A stretch of DNA of 64,000 nt from Vescimonas fastidiosa (GTDB lineage Bacteria > Bacillota > Clostridia > Oscillospirales > Oscillospiraceae). Under the pieces are notes generated by a model that did no database searches, was not told the origin of the DNA, and saw only the letters and a program-made list of their open reading frames with translations. Within the stretch, counting starts at the first letter, position 1, and the number at the start of each line of letters is the position of its first letter. Location of the stretch: contig NZ_AP023417.1 of assembly GCF_018326305.1 (NCBI RefSeq), forward strand, positions 1-64,000. Reading direction: 5' to 3'. The position numbers were made by a program, and so were the translations under genes. Below are positions 8,276 through 17,296 of this stretch, piece after piece.

Positions 8276-9304
8276 TCACCAGAGGCCCATTACATGCTGC
8301 ATCAGCAGGCTGACGGCGGTGATGCTCACCCAGCAGCAGGCACCCAGCAGCAGGGGCTTGCCGCCGCTTTTTACCAGCTTGACGAGATTGCTGTTCAGCC
8401 CGATGGCCGCCATGGCCATGATAATGAAGAACTTGCTCAGCTCCTTCAGGGGCCGGAACACGGCTCCGGACACGCCGAGGGATGTGCAGAGGGTGGTGAC
8501 TACCGAAGCGCAGATGAACCACAGAATGAACAGGGGAAAGGCGTTTTTCAGCCGGAAGCGTCCCTGACCGTCTCCGGCCTTCTTCGCCTGCAGCAGCGAG
8601 AGCACCAGTGTAATGGGAATGATGGCCAGGGTACGGGTCAGCTTGACGGTCACGGCTTTATCCAGAGTCTGACTTCCCAGATCCCACATGCTGTCCCATG
8701 TGGAGGCTGCCGCCGTGACGGAGGAGGTGTCGTTTACCGCCGTTCCGGCGAAGATGCCGAAGGCCTCGCCGGAGGTGGTGTCAAAGCCGATGGCCTGCCC
8801 CAGCAGCGGAAACAGCAGCGCGGCCAGTACATTGAAAAAGAAAATGACGGAGATAGACTGGGCAACCTTTTCATCATCCGCGTTTATGACTGAGGCCGTG
8901 GCGGCGATGGCGCTGCCGCCGCAGATGGAGGAACCCACGCCGATCAGTGTGCCGGTTTCCCCGTCAATATGCAGCAGCTTGTGCAGGGCAAAGGCTACCA
9001 GCAGCGATGTGGTAATGGTGCAGACGATGATGGGCAGCGACTGCTTTCCGGTTTGCAGCACCACATTCAGGTTCAGACCAAAGCCCAGCAGCACCACGGC
9101 TGCCTGCAAATTTTTCTTAGAAGTAAAGCCTATGCCCGGCTTGCAGGATGCGCCCGGTGTCCAGAACAGGGCAATAAGCATCCCTATGAGGATGGAGAAA
9201 ACCGGCCCGCCGATCACCGGCACCAGCTTTCCCAGCAGCCAGGAGGGAACGGCAATGGCAAGGCACACAGCCAGGCCCGGTATATTTTTCTTAATGGATT
9301 GCAT
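8276..9304 (-). CDS. YeiH/UPF0324-family putative sulfate or organic-acid exporter
   Basis: 342 aa, about ten membrane helices. Family hallmarks are the glycine-rich [34 protein letters not shown] and [17 protein letters not shown] segments. Members are usually annotated as putative sulfate exporters, but experimental support is thin, so the substrate is uncertain. The start codon is preceded by AGGAG and by a leader that carries a 20-bp perfect inverted repeat, suggesting ligand- or regulator-dependent expression. Confidence 0.88.
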   Translation of the reverse strand: MQSIKKNIPGLAVCLAIAVPSWLLGKLVPVIGGPVFSILIGMLIALFWTPGASCKPGIGFTSKKNLQAAVVLLGFGLNLNVVLQTGKQSLPIIVCTITTSLLVAFALHKLLHIDGETGTLIGVGSSICGGSAIAATASVINADDEKVAQSISVIFFFNVLAALLFPLLGQAIGFDTTSGEAFGIFAGTAVNDTSSVTAAASTWDSMWDLGSQTLDKAVTVKLTRTLAIIPITLVLSLLQAKKAGDGQGRFRLKNAFPLFILWFICASVVTTLCTSLGVSGAVFRPLKELSKFFIIMAMAAIGLNSNLVKLVKSGGKPLLLGACCWVSITAVSLLMQHVMGLW

Positions 9305-9330
9305 AGTGGGAGACTCCTTTATTTTTTTCT

Positions 9331-9383
9331 ATACCATCGATTGACAAGGGCAAACTGTGTCTACCCTTGTCAATCGATGGTAT
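9331..9383 (-). promoter_or_regulatory. 20-bp perfect inverted repeat in the exporter leader
   Basis: Arm 9331-9350 (ATACCATCGATTGACAAGGG) is exactly repeated in reverse complement at 9364-9383 around a 13-nt spacer. The minus-strand -10 element overlaps its distal end, so the repeat covers the expected transcription start and would form a very stable RNA hairpin. Operator, attenuator or RNA-stability roles are all possible. Confidence 0.8.
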
Positions 9384-9410
9384 TATAGCAGGATATGCGG
9401 GAGATAACAA
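9382..9410 (-). promoter_or_regulatory. Sigma-70 promoter for the YeiH-type exporter
   Basis: Reading the minus strand, TTGTTA (9410-9405) and TATAAT (9387-9382) are spaced by 17 nt, with initiation expected near 9375 inside the inverted repeat. Confidence 0.65.
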
Positions 9411-9521
9411 GGCACTGTAAAAATATAGGGGCGGATGCGGCGGGGCAGCCTGCCGCTGCTTTGCGGAAAGGAAGTTTTTCATTGACACCGCCGGGGTGTT
9501 TCCTGTAATATGGTGCTTAAT

Positions 9522-9606
9522 GGCTGCCGATAAGGCAGTAAAATTGCAATAACGGTAAAGAAGGGTGCGCGTGGGAGACCCAAAAAGGGTGTTCTGCGCC
9601 ATTAAT
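9522..9606 (-). repeat. Dispersed hairpin repeat, family A, copy 3 (inverted)
   Basis: On the minus strand this reads AATGGCGCAGAACACCC, TTTTTGGGT, then TTTACCGTTATTGCAATTTT and ends TTATCGGCAGCC, following the same order as the copy at 7081. It fills the gap between the divergent exporter and lipoate genes. Confidence 0.65.
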
Positions 9607-9672
9607 AAAATATGAAACCGGTGACATAAAAATCAGCGTGCCTTGCAGCAAAGGCGAAAGGCGGAGGCTTAT

Positions 9673-10620
9673 ATGCTAACTGTGCAAAATCTTTCCCACG
9701 ATCCGTTTTATAACCAGGCCTTTGAAGAATACATCTATCAGACCTATCAGGACGATGATATTTTCCTGCTGTGGCAGAACTCCCCGGCGGTGGTGGTGGG
9801 CAGCTACCAGAACATCTGCCGGGAGGTCCATGTGGAGGCCCTGCGGCAGCGGGGAATTCCCGTGGTGCGCCGGATCAGCGGCGGCGGGACGGTCTATCAC
9901 GACCTGGGCAATGTGAACTATACCTACATTATCCGCACGAACGGCGCTTTGGACTATGACGCCGTGCTCTCGCCGGTGATCGCGGCGCTGAACGCCATCG
10001 GCGTTCCCGCCCGGAAGAACCGAACCTGTGACATCGCCATCGGCGATTTGAAAATTTCCGGCAGCGCCCAAAGGATGATAAAGGGGCGGCTGCTGCACCA
10101 CGGAACGCTGCTGTTTTCCTCGGATCTGGGCGTGCTGGATCAGATCACTACCCACCGGAAAAACGACTGCTTCCAAAGCCGGGGGACCCAGTCCGCCATC
10201 TGCACCGTCACAAATATTCAGGAGCATTTGGAAAGCCCCATGACCATTGGGGAATTTCAGGATCGGCTGCTGAGGCAGATGGTGCCGCCGGGGAGTCCGC
10301 ATCTGGCCCTGACGCAGGAGCAGGAGGCGGAGGTCTGCCGCCTGCGGGATGAAAAATACCGCAGCTGGGAGTGGACATGGGGGAAAACCCCTGCCTTTAC
10401 CTACGAAAAGTCCGGGGCCTTTCGCGGCGCGCCCATCCGCGTGGCCTATCAGGCCAAGGGGGGTATCGTTTCCGGCGCGGTCATCGACTGCGTCGCCATT
10501 GACGGGGTCCTGGCGACGCAGCTTCTGAACGGCGCGCGCTTAGACCCGGAGGGCTTTGCCGCCATCTGCCGCCGACTGGCAGGGGAGAGGGCGGAGGAGC
10601 TGATGGACTGGCTCATGTAA
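9673..10620 (+). CDS. lplA: Lipoate-protein ligase A (first copy)
   Basis: 315 aa; ATG at 9673 with GGAGG upstream. It activates lipoate (or octanoate) with ATP and transfers it to a lysine of a lipoyl domain. Family motifs are VVVGSYQNICREVH, the RRISGGGTVYHDLGNVNYT lipoate-binding loop, the KISGSAQR lysine loop and LLHHGTLLFSSDL. The C-terminal accessory domain begins around residue 235 (EKYRSWEWTWGKTPAFTY). It opens a four-gene lipoate operon with a second LplA paralogue at 11770, only moderately similar, so the two probably differ in substrate or acceptor. Confidence 0.92.
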   Translation: MLTVQNLSHDPFYNQAFEEYIYQTYQDDDIFLLWQNSPAVVVGSYQNICREVHVEALRQRGIPVVRRISGGGTVYHDLGNVNYTYIIRTNGALDYDAVLSPVIAALNAIGVPARKNRTCDIAIGDLKISGSAQRMIKGRLLHHGTLLFSSDLGVLDQITTHRKNDCFQSRGTQSAICTVTNIQEHLESPMTIGEFQDRLLRQMVPPGSPHLALTQEQEAEVCRLRDEKYRSWEWTWGKTPAFTYEKSGAFRGAPIRVAYQAKGGIVSGAVIDCVAIDGVLATQLLNGARLDPEGFAAICRRLAGERAEELMDWLM

Positions 10621-10679
10621 AGAAGCTTTAAGCGCTTTTGAAAATCGTATTGCCGGGTACGGCAGAAAGGAACAACACG

Positions 10680-10919
10680 ATGGAAAAGAAGATCAATATG
10701 CCTAAGCTGGCACCGGAAATGGAAAGCGGCGTTTTGTGCGCATGGCTGAAGGAGGAGGGCGAGAGCGTCGCGGCAGGCGAGCCCCTTTTTGAGATTGAGA
10801 CCAATAAAGTAGTTAACCAGGTGGAGGCCACTACCTCCGGCGTGCTGAAAAAGCAGCTGGTGGAGGAGGGGGACACCGTTCGTGTGGACACCGCCGTGGC
10901 GGTGGTGGAAGCGGAGTAA
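10680..10919 (+). CDS. Free-standing lipoyl carrier domain protein
   Basis: 79 aa, start ATG 10680 with AGAAAGG upstream. The whole protein is one biotinyl/lipoyl fold: INMPKLAPEMESGVLCAWL, then the hairpin turn FEIETNKVVNQVEATTSGVL, whose Lys in ETNKV is the expected lipoylation site. It equals the N-terminal domain of a 2-oxoacid dehydrogenase E2 without the catalytic part, and is too short for GcvH. Between lplA and lipA, it may be the scaffold on which octanoyl groups are converted to lipoyl groups, or a carrier for an enzyme encoded elsewhere. A gene fragment is unlikely, since both ends are intact. Confidence 0.85.
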   Translation: MEKKINMPKLAPEMESGVLCAWLKEEGESVAAGEPLFEIETNKVVNQVEATTSGVLKKQLVEEGDTVRVDTAVAVVEAE

Positions 10920-10922
10920 GAC

Positions 10923-11783
10923 ATGGAAAAGAAACCGGAATGGCTGAAGGTCCGCTACAATCAGGACGCCGTCAACGAGGTGGCGGCGCTGATGCGGGAT
11001 CTGAAGCTGAACACCGTCTGCAAGGAGGCCAACTGCCCCAATCTGGGCGAGTGCTACCAGAAGCACACCTCCACCTTTATGATCCTCGGCAGTGTCTGCA
11101 CCCGGAACTGCCGATTCTGCAATGTGACCACCGGCCACCCTCTGCCCCCCGACCCGGAGGAGCCTATGAATGTGGCAAAGGCAGCCAAAAAGCTGAATCT
11201 GCGGCATGTGGTCCTGACCTGCTCCACCCGGGACGACCTGCCGGACGGGGGCGCGGAGCAGTTCGCCAAGTGCGTCCGGGCCATTCGGGAGGTCTGCCCC
11301 GGCACTACCGTGGAGACGCTGATCTCCGACATGAAGGGCGACCACGCCTCTCTGGACACGGTGATCGCCGCCCACCCGGAGGTGCTGAACCACAATGTGG
11401 AGACGGTGAAGGAGCTGCAGGCTGCCGTGCGGCCCCAGGCCCGGTACGAGCGGTCCCTGGGCGTGCTGCGCTACTGCAAGGAGCAGGACCCCACGCTGCT
11501 GACCAAGACCGGCTTCATGGTGGGGCTGGGAGAGACGGAGGAGCAGATCAGCCGCCTGATGGACGACATTCTGGAGACCGGCTGCGACATTCTCACCATC
11601 GGGCAGTATCTCCAGCCCTCGCCCCAGCACTATCCCCTGGCGCGGTACGCCACGCCGGAGGATTTTGCCCGCTGGAAGGAGCTGGCGCTTACCAAGGGCT
11701 TCCGCCATGTGGCCTCCGCGCCGCTGGCCCGGAGCTCCTATAAGGCCTGGGAGGCACTGGAGGATGTCCATGATCTATATTGA
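10923..11783 (+). CDS. lipA: Lipoyl synthase (radical SAM)
   Basis: 286 aa, starting 3 nt after the lipoyl carrier gene. It inserts two sulfurs into protein-bound octanoyl groups. The auxiliary cluster motif is CKEANCPNLGEC, the radical-SAM motif is CTRNCRFCNV, and the C-terminal RSSYKA serine motif that ligates the auxiliary cluster is present. Its 3' end overlaps the next ligase gene by 14 nt, so the cluster is one operon. Confidence 0.97.
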   Translation: MEKKPEWLKVRYNQDAVNEVAALMRDLKLNTVCKEANCPNLGECYQKHTSTFMILGSVCTRNCRFCNVTTGHPLPPDPEEPMNVAKAAKKLNLRHVVLTCSTRDDLPDGGAEQFAKCVRAIREVCPGTTVETLISDMKGDHASLDTVIAAHPEVLNHNVETVKELQAAVRPQARYERSLGVLRYCKEQDPTLLTKTGFMVGLGETEEQISRLMDDILETGCDILTIGQYLQPSPQHYPLARYATPEDFARWKELALTKGFRHVASAPLARSSYKAWEALEDVHDLY

Positions 11784-12750
11784 GACCGGCTCCACGGATG
11801 TGTACTATAACTTCGCTCTGGAATACTACTTCACCCTGGAAAAGCGTCTGCCGGATACGGTGTTCCTATTCTGGCGCACCACGCCGACCTTGATGGTGGG
11901 CAAGTACCAGAATGTGCTGGAGGAGATCAACAAGCCCTATGCCGATGCCCACGGCATTCATCTGGTGCGCCGCATGAGCGGCGGCGGCACCATCTATACG
12001 GACATGGGCGGCTGGCAGTTTACCTTTATCCAGCACAAGGAGGCTGGGGAAATCGAATTTGGCCAGTATATCGCCCCGGTGATTGACGCATTGCGGGAGA
12101 TGGGGGTCAACACCGCCTTCAACGGCCGCAACGACCTGACCATCAACGGCAAGAAGTTCTCCGGCAACGCCCAGTACCGGCTGGGCGACTGCATCGTGCA
12201 TCACGGCTCCCTGCTGTTTGACACGGATATTGCCCAGATGGTGGCCTCCACCACCGTGGACAGCTACAAGATCACCTCCAAGAGCATCAAGTCCGTCCGG
12301 GACCGCGTGACCAACATCTCTGAGCATCTTCCCGGCCCCATGGACGCGGAGACCTTCAAGGAGACCATGGTGCGCCACATTATGAACGGCAGCACCGCTA
12401 CCTATACCGTCACGCCGGAGGACGACGCCCGCATCCGGGAGATCGCCCGGGAGCAGTTTCAAAGCTGGGAGCGGATCTTCGGCAGAAGCCCGAAGTTCAC
12501 CATTGACCGCACGGGCCGCTTTGCCGGCGGGAAGGTCCAGTTCAAGCTGGATGTGCAGAAGGGGCTTATCCGGGATGCCGCCGTATACGGCGACTTCTTC
12601 TCCACCCTGGACGCCGACACCCTCTGCGCCGCGCTGCTGGGCTGCCCCTATGAGCGGGGGGCGGTGCTGAAAGCCCTCCGCAGCCACGGCATCGACGGGG
12701 CGGTATACCGCATTTCCGCCGAGGAGCTTGCATCGGTGGTGGTTGACTAA
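11770..12750 (+). CDS. lplA: Lipoate-protein ligase A family protein (second copy)
   Basis: 326 aa. The ATG at 11770 sits 6 nt after GGAGG; the alternative ATG at 11764 abuts that ribosome site. Motifs parallel the first copy: LMVGKYQNVLEEI, RRMSGGGTIYTDMGGWQFT, KKFSGNAQYRLGD and CIVHHGSLLFDTDI. The accessory C-terminal domain is retained. It may transfer lipoyl groups from the carrier to end-user enzymes or act as a second ligase; sequence alone does not decide. Confidence 0.9.
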   Translation: MIYIETGSTDVYYNFALEYYFTLEKRLPDTVFLFWRTTPTLMVGKYQNVLEEINKPYADAHGIHLVRRMSGGGTIYTDMGGWQFTFIQHKEAGEIEFGQYIAPVIDALREMGVNTAFNGRNDLTINGKKFSGNAQYRLGDCIVHHGSLLFDTDIAQMVASTTVDSYKITSKSIKSVRDRVTNISEHLPGPMDAETFKETMVRHIMNGSTATYTVTPEDDARIREIAREQFQSWERIFGRSPKFTIDRTGRFAGGKVQFKLDVQKGLIRDAAVYGDFFSTLDADTLCAALLGCPYERGAVLKALRSHGIDGAVYRISAEELASVVVD

Positions 12751-12770
12751 AGCAAATCCTATATCAGCGT

Positions 12771-12870
12771 GTCGAAAAACCCTCCGGGTTTTTCCAACAA
12801 AATCACACCCGGCTGCCAAAAGCGGCCGGGTGTGATTTTGTCGGGGAAAAGCTCCGTTTTTTTCGACAAA
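12771..12870. repeat. Dispersed hairpin repeat family B, copy 2, with nested terminator
   Basis: Outer ends GTGTCGAAAAACCCTCCGGG and CTCCGTTTTTTTCGAC are imperfect inverted repeats. Nested inside is a strong hairpin (about 12798-12840; CACACCCGGC paired with GCCGGGTGTG). The left 35 bp nearly match 568-604. Placed just after the lipoate operon stop, it probably terminates it. Confidence 0.6.
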
Positions 12871-12997
12871 GGTATCACAGTGAGTTTTTTTACACGCTGT
12901 AATTTTTTCTCGTTTTTATGAATGTTGTCTGTTGCATCTTTTTCTTCATTGCCGTATACTCTAACTATTATTTTTACAGGATAGGCAGGTGGAGCGA

Positions 12998-14293
12998 ATG
13001 AAAACCTATCGATTTGCATACGGCAGCGGCACGGTGGAGTTCCCGCTGGAGGAGAAGAACATCATCGGAGAGCTGCACGGCAATGTGGTGGAGCCGATCT
13101 CCGACATACGCAAGGAGCTGTGGGCCTCGCTGGATGCGCCCATCGACAGCGCACCTCTGTGCCGGCGGGTCACCCCGGGCAGCACCGTTGCGCTGGTGGT
13201 CAGCGATATGTCGCGCTTCTGGATGCGGCAGGATCTGGTGGTGCCGCATCTGGTGGACTATCTCACCCAGCGCTGCGGCGTGCGCGAGAGGGACATCACC
13301 ATCGTGATCGCCAACGGCACGCATACCGGCGGCGATGAGGCGGAGCTGCGCACCCTGGTGACGGACGCCGTTTACGACCGGATCACCGTGGAAAACCACA
13401 ACTGCGAATCGGAGGATCTTGTCTACCTCGGTACAACGCCCCACGACACGCCGGTCTCCATCAATCGCACTGCGGCCCTGGCGGATATGGTCATCTGCCT
13501 CGGCGCGGCAACCCATCATGTGATGGCCGGCTTCGGCGGCGGACGCAAGAGCATCCTGCCCGGCATCAGCGGCCGGGAGACCATCTTTCACAACCATGCC
13601 TTTTCCCTGGATGCCGCAGCCCTGCGGTCTAACCCCGCCGTGGGCAATGGCATTTTGCAGGGCAATCCCCTGCACGAGGATATGTGCGAAGCCGCCGGCC
13701 TGGTGAAAAACCTGTTTATGGTCAATCTTGTCATGAACACGCAGATGCGCCTGGCTGCCATTTTTTCCGGCCACTACCTCACCTCCTGGGAGCAGGCCTG
13801 CCGGACGGTTAACCGCATTTACCAGGTGGATGTGCCCCGGAAGGCGGATGTTGTCATTACAAGCTGCGGCGGCTTTCCCAAGGACATTTCGCTCTACCAG
13901 GGCACCAAGGCCATTGATAATGTGGAATCGGCCCTGAAGCCGGGGGGCACGCTGATCCTGGTGATCGAGGCCCGGGAGGGGGGCGGACCCGCCGAATACT
14001 TCGGCTGGTCGAAGGATCTCCTTGCCGGTACCATTGAGCGGCGCCTGCGGGAGCATTTCACGGTGGCCGGGTATGTTTTCTTCCTCAACTGCGAGCAGGC
14101 ACAGCGCTATAATATCCTACTCTATTCCAGCATCGACCCCAAGGCGGTGGAGCCCATGGGAATACGGGCCTTCTCCGATGTGGATGCGCTGCTTGAGGCG
14201 GCTCGGCTCCCGGGAAAAACCATCTATGTGATCCCCAATGGGTCCACTGTGATCCCACATGTTGTTAAGGAGGTATCTGCAAATGAAGCGTAA
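12998..14293 (+). CDS. larA: LarA-family nickel-dependent racemase (lactate racemase-like)
   Basis: 431 aa from ATG 12998 (an upstream GTG at 12989 is possible). LarA enzymes use a nickel-pincer nucleotide to racemise alpha-hydroxy acids by hydride transfer. Characteristic segments are VALVVSDMSRFWMRQD, ANGTHTGGDEAELR and the His-rich GAATHHVMAGFGGGRKSILPG loop with catalytic His and cofactor-lysine candidates. The cofactor genes larB, larC and larE are not nearby. It overlaps the aminotransferase gene by 11 nt, which suggests that this operon interconverts a hydroxy acid, its keto acid and an amino acid rather than lactate itself. Confidence 0.85.
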   Translation: MKTYRFAYGSGTVEFPLEEKNIIGELHGNVVEPISDIRKELWASLDAPIDSAPLCRRVTPGSTVALVVSDMSRFWMRQDLVVPHLVDYLTQRCGVRERDITIVIANGTHTGGDEAELRTLVTDAVYDRITVENHNCESEDLVYLGTTPHDTPVSINRTAALADMVICLGAATHHVMAGFGGGRKSILPGISGRETIFHNHAFSLDAAALRSNPAVGNGILQGNPLHEDMCEAAGLVKNLFMVNLVMNTQMRLAAIFSGHYLTSWEQACRTVNRIYQVDVPRKADVVITSCGGFPKDISLYQGTKAIDNVESALKPGGTLILVIEAREGGGPAEYFGWSKDLLAGTIERRLREHFTVAGYVFFLNCEQAQRYNILLYSSIDPKAVEPMGIRAFSDVDALLEAARLPGKTIYVIPNGSTVIPHVVKEVSANEA

Positions 14294-15434
14294 CTACATT
14301 GCCCGGCGTTTTCAGCTGGGGGGGACGGGCTTATCCCTTGACACCGAGGCCCTTTCCAAGTACAAGGATATTATTGACCTGAGCATCGGCGACACCGATT
14401 TTACCACCGATGAGGCCATCATCGCCGCCGCATTCCGGGACGCCGGACTGGGCCACACCCACTATGGCGACCCCAAGGGCGATCCGGAGCTTATCTCCGC
14501 GGTCTGCCGGGCCTGGGAGGAGGATTTCGGCCAGCCCCTCTCCGGCAACCATGTGCTTGTGAGCGCATCAAGCTGCCTGGGTATGGCCCTTACCATGCTC
14601 GCCATTCTGGACCCCGGCGACGAGGTGATCGTCTTTTCTCCCTATTTTGCCGTATACCGCTCCCAGATCGAGCTGGCCGGCGGCGTGTGCGTGGATGTGC
14701 CCACCTATGCCGATGAGAATTACGCCATCGACGAGGCCCGCCTCCGCGCCGCCATCACGCCGCGCACCAAGGCCATTATCTTCAATAACCCCGCCAATCC
14801 CACGGGCATGAGCTATGACAGGGACACCCTGTCCATGCTGGCCCGCATTGCGCAGGAGTATGATCTGCTGATTGCCGCCGATGAGATCTATACCACCTAT
14901 CTGTATGAGGGGGACTTCTGTCCTATCCGTACCCTGCCCGGTATGGCCGAGCGTACCATTACCCTGAACAGCTTTTCCAAAAACTACCTCATGACGGGCT
15001 GGCGTGTCGGCGTCATCATTGCCGAGCCGGAGCTGCTGGCGGTGATGAACCGCATCAACGGCGCGCTGGTTTACACGGCGCCCTCTATTTCCCAGCGTGC
15101 GGCCATCCAGGCGCTTTCCATGCGCAGGTCGATTCGGGAAAAGTATATTTCCGAATACCGCGACCGTATCTTTTACGCTGCCGACCGGATCGAAAAGATC
15201 CCCTACCTCAGCCTCGTTCGCCCCAAGGGCACCTTCTATCTCTTCCCCGGTATCGAGAAAACCGGACTGGACGAAAAGCAGTTCTGCGAGGCCCTGTTAG
15301 AGAGGGCGCACATTTTGGTCACGCCCGGCACGCCCTTCGGCGTAAGCGGCGCGGGACACTTCCGCATCGCCTGCACCGTGGGCATCGAACACCTTAAAAT
15401 CGCATTTGACCGCATGGAGAAGCTGTCGTTTTGA
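14283..15434 (+). CDS. PLP-dependent class I/II aminotransferase
   Basis: 383 aa, ATG 14283 with AAGGAGG upstream. Fold-type I features are LSIGDTDFTTDEAI at the N-terminus, NNPANPTGMSY, the AADEIY Asp that holds the pyridine nitrogen, and the Schiff-base lysine in LNSFSKNYLMTGWRVG. It transfers an amino group between an amino acid and a 2-oxo acid; the substrate is not evident. It is coupled to larA and followed by an amino-acid ABC transporter under a separate promoter. Confidence 0.9.
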   Translation: MKRNYIARRFQLGGTGLSLDTEALSKYKDIIDLSIGDTDFTTDEAIIAAAFRDAGLGHTHYGDPKGDPELISAVCRAWEEDFGQPLSGNHVLVSASSCLGMALTMLAILDPGDEVIVFSPYFAVYRSQIELAGGVCVDVPTYADENYAIDEARLRAAITPRTKAIIFNNPANPTGMSYDRDTLSMLARIAQEYDLLIAADEIYTTYLYEGDFCPIRTLPGMAERTITLNSFSKNYLMTGWRVGVIIAEPELLAVMNRINGALVYTAPSISQRAAIQALSMRRSIREKYISEYRDRIFYAADRIEKIPYLSLVRPKGTFYLFPGIEKTGLDEKQFCEALLERAHILVTPGTPFGVSGAGHFRIACTVGIEHLKIAFDRMEKLSF

Positions 15435-15466
15435 CGGCTTCCCTAAGACCTTTTACTACGCAGGGA

Positions 15467-15500
15467 GAAGCTGCCGCCCGGACAGCTTCTTCCTTTTTTG
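15467..15500 (+). terminator. Intrinsic terminator after the aminotransferase gene
   Basis: GAAGCTG and CAGCTTC pair around CCGCCCGGA and are followed by TTCCTTTTTT. Confidence 0.7.
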
Positions 15501-15555
15501 CATATTTACACAATTCGAGGGTATATTTTTCCTGCATTCTTGTGACACGCGGCTA

Positions 15556-15621
15556 TTTACAAATCAATTCACGGGTGTATAATTATGCACATAAATCAAG
15601 AGAATATGCATTTAAATGCAT
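15556..15621 (+). promoter_or_regulatory. Promoter and palindromic operator of the amino-acid ABC transporter
   Basis: TTTACA (15556-15561) and TATAAT (15578-15583) are 16 nt apart. Downstream is the perfect palindrome ATGCATTTAAATGCAT (15606-15621), just before the ribosome site; its TGCAT-N4-ATGCA form resembles ArgR/AhrC-type boxes. A repressor bound there would block transcription. Confidence 0.55.
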
Positions 15622-15636
15622 GGAACGGAGGAAAGT

Positions 15637-16503
15637 ATGAAAAAATTTAACTTGACAAAGAAGATGCTTGCTTTGGCACTGGGCGTGCTGATGCTGCTGT
15701 CGGTTATGACCGGCTGCGGCAAGACCAACGATCAGGCCGGCGGCGGAAGCGGCGACACCCAGCAGGAGCAGACCGGAGCCCTGCTCAAAAAGATCAAGGA
15801 CAGCGGCAAGCTGGTTGTGGGCACCGAGGCCCAGTATGCCCCCTATGAGTTCAAGGACCTGGACGCTAACTTTGTTGGCTGCGATATGTGGCTGGCACAG
15901 CAGATTGCCGACAGCCTGGGCGTTAAGCTGGAGATAGTGGATATGTCCTTCGACGGCATCATCCCCGCTGTGCAGTCCGGACAGGTTGACCTGGGCATCG
16001 CGGCTTTCACCAACACCCCTGAGCGTGCAAAGGAGATCGACTTCAGCAATCTGTATGAGACCAGCGCACAGCTGCTGATCGTCAAGACCGGCAACGCAGA
16101 TGTCTACTCCACCAAGGAGTCCCTTGCCGGGCAGAAGGTCGGCGCACAGAAGGGCACCATTCAGTCTCAGCTGATCCAGTCCGCCCTTCCGGACAGCGAG
16201 CTGTTTGAGCTGGAAAAGTATCCTGCTCTTGCTCTGGAGGTGCAGAATGGCAACATTGCCGGTCTGGTAGTGGATCAGGCTGTGGGTGAGTCTCTGGTGG
16301 CCACCAGCAACGGCGGCCTGGAGGTTTCCAACTTCGCCTTCACCGCAGAGGAGGCCTCCTTCGGTAAGTCCGTCGTGATCGCCAAGGGCAACGAGGATCT
16401 GGTGGCCGCTGTGAACCAGGTCATCGACAAGGTCACCTCCGACGGCAGCTATCAGAAGGCCTACGACGATGCTGTTAAGCTGGCTGCCAGCCTGGGCCTG
16501 TAA
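15637..16503 (+). CDS. Amino-acid ABC transporter substrate-binding lipoprotein
   Basis: 288 aa, ATG 15637 with CGGAGG upstream. A lipoprotein signal ends at the lipobox VMTGC. The mature part is a family 3 solute-binding fold: KLVVGTEAQYAPYEFKD, FDGIIPAVQSGQVDLGIAAFTNTPERAKEIDFSNLY and VGAQKGTIQSQLIQ. It captures a polar or basic amino acid outside the membrane for the permease and ATPase that follow. A hairpin separates it from the permease gene, which would keep the binding protein in excess. Confidence 0.93.
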   Translation: MKKFNLTKKMLALALGVLMLLSVMTGCGKTNDQAGGGSGDTQQEQTGALLKKIKDSGKLVVGTEAQYAPYEFKDLDANFVGCDMWLAQQIADSLGVKLEIVDMSFDGIIPAVQSGQVDLGIAAFTNTPERAKEIDFSNLYETSAQLLIVKTGNADVYSTKESLAGQKVGAQKGTIQSQLIQSALPDSELFELEKYPALALEVQNGNIAGLVVDQAVGESLVATSNGGLEVSNFAFTAEEASFGKSVVIAKGNEDLVAAVNQVIDKVTSDGSYQKAYDDAVKLAASLGL

Positions 16504-16537
16504 AACCACGGGAGAGAAAACAGCATAAGTAAGCAAA

Positions 16538-16571
16538 CCACGGGCTTCGCCGCCGAAACGGCGAAGCCCGG
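16538..16571 (+). terminator. Intra-operon hairpin after the binding-protein gene
   Basis: CGGGCTTCGCCG and CGGCGAAGCCCG form a 12-bp stem without a U-tract, between the binding-protein and permease genes. It is probably a 3' stabiliser or partial terminator. Confidence 0.6.
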
Positions 16572-16594
16572 CTATGCATTGAGGAGGGTTCCCC

Positions 16595-17296
16595 ATGAAA
16601 TTCATTGCGTTTATCGAGACCATCGGACAGCTCATCGCCCGGTACCACAGCTTCTTTGAGGAGGGCATCGTCAACACCCTGGTCATCGCAGCTTTCACCG
16701 TGTTATTCGGCACGATTTTCGGCACGCTCATGTCCTGTATGCGCATGAGCAAAATACTGCCCCTTCGCTGGTTCGCAGTGGCCTACATTGAGTTCATCCG
16801 CGGAACGCCGCTGATGGTGCAGCTCATGTTCATTTTTTACGGTCTTCCCATGATTGGCTTTACGCTTCCCGATATTTCCTGGATCCCGAATTTTTCGCGG
16901 TTTTCCGCAGGTATTATCGCCATGAGCATCAATAGCTGTGCCTATGTGGCGGAGATCATCCGCTCCGGCGTGCAGGCCGTGGACTATGGCCAGATGGAGG
17001 CTGCGCGCAGCATCGGCTTCAGCCACGGTCAGGCTATGCGGCTGGTGGTTTTGCCCCAGGCGATCCGCAATATCCTCCCGGCCCTGGGCAATGAGTTTGT
17101 CACCGTTATCAAGGAATCTTCCATCGTATCCGTTATCGGCCTTGCCGACCTGATGTTCCGGACCAATGATGTCATCGCCGTCACCTACAAGAGCCTGGCC
17201 TGCCTTGCTATCGCGGCGCTGTGCTATTTTGCGATGACCTTTACAGGCGGCCGCCTGATCTCGCTGGCAGAAAGGAAGATGAATCATGGCAAGTGA
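16595..17296 (+). CDS. Amino-acid ABC transporter permease
   Basis: 233 aa with about five membrane helices. The HisM/GlnP-type motifs are [19 protein letters not shown] and the cytoplasmic EAA loop [40 protein letters not shown] precedes the ATG at 16595. The 3' end overlaps the ATPase gene by 11 nt. A single permease gene implies a homodimeric channel. Confidence 0.93.
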   Translation: MKFIAFIETIGQLIARYHSFFEEGIVNTLVIAAFTVLFGTIFGTLMSCMRMSKILPLRWFAVAYIEFIRGTPLMVQLMFIFYGLPMIGFTLPDISWIPNFSRFSAGIIAMSINSCAYVAEIIRSGVQAVDYGQMEAARSIGFSHGQAMRLVVLPQAIRNILPALGNEFVTVIKESSIVSVIGLADLMFRTNDVIAVTYKSLACLAIAALCYFAMTFTGGRLISLAERKMNHGK

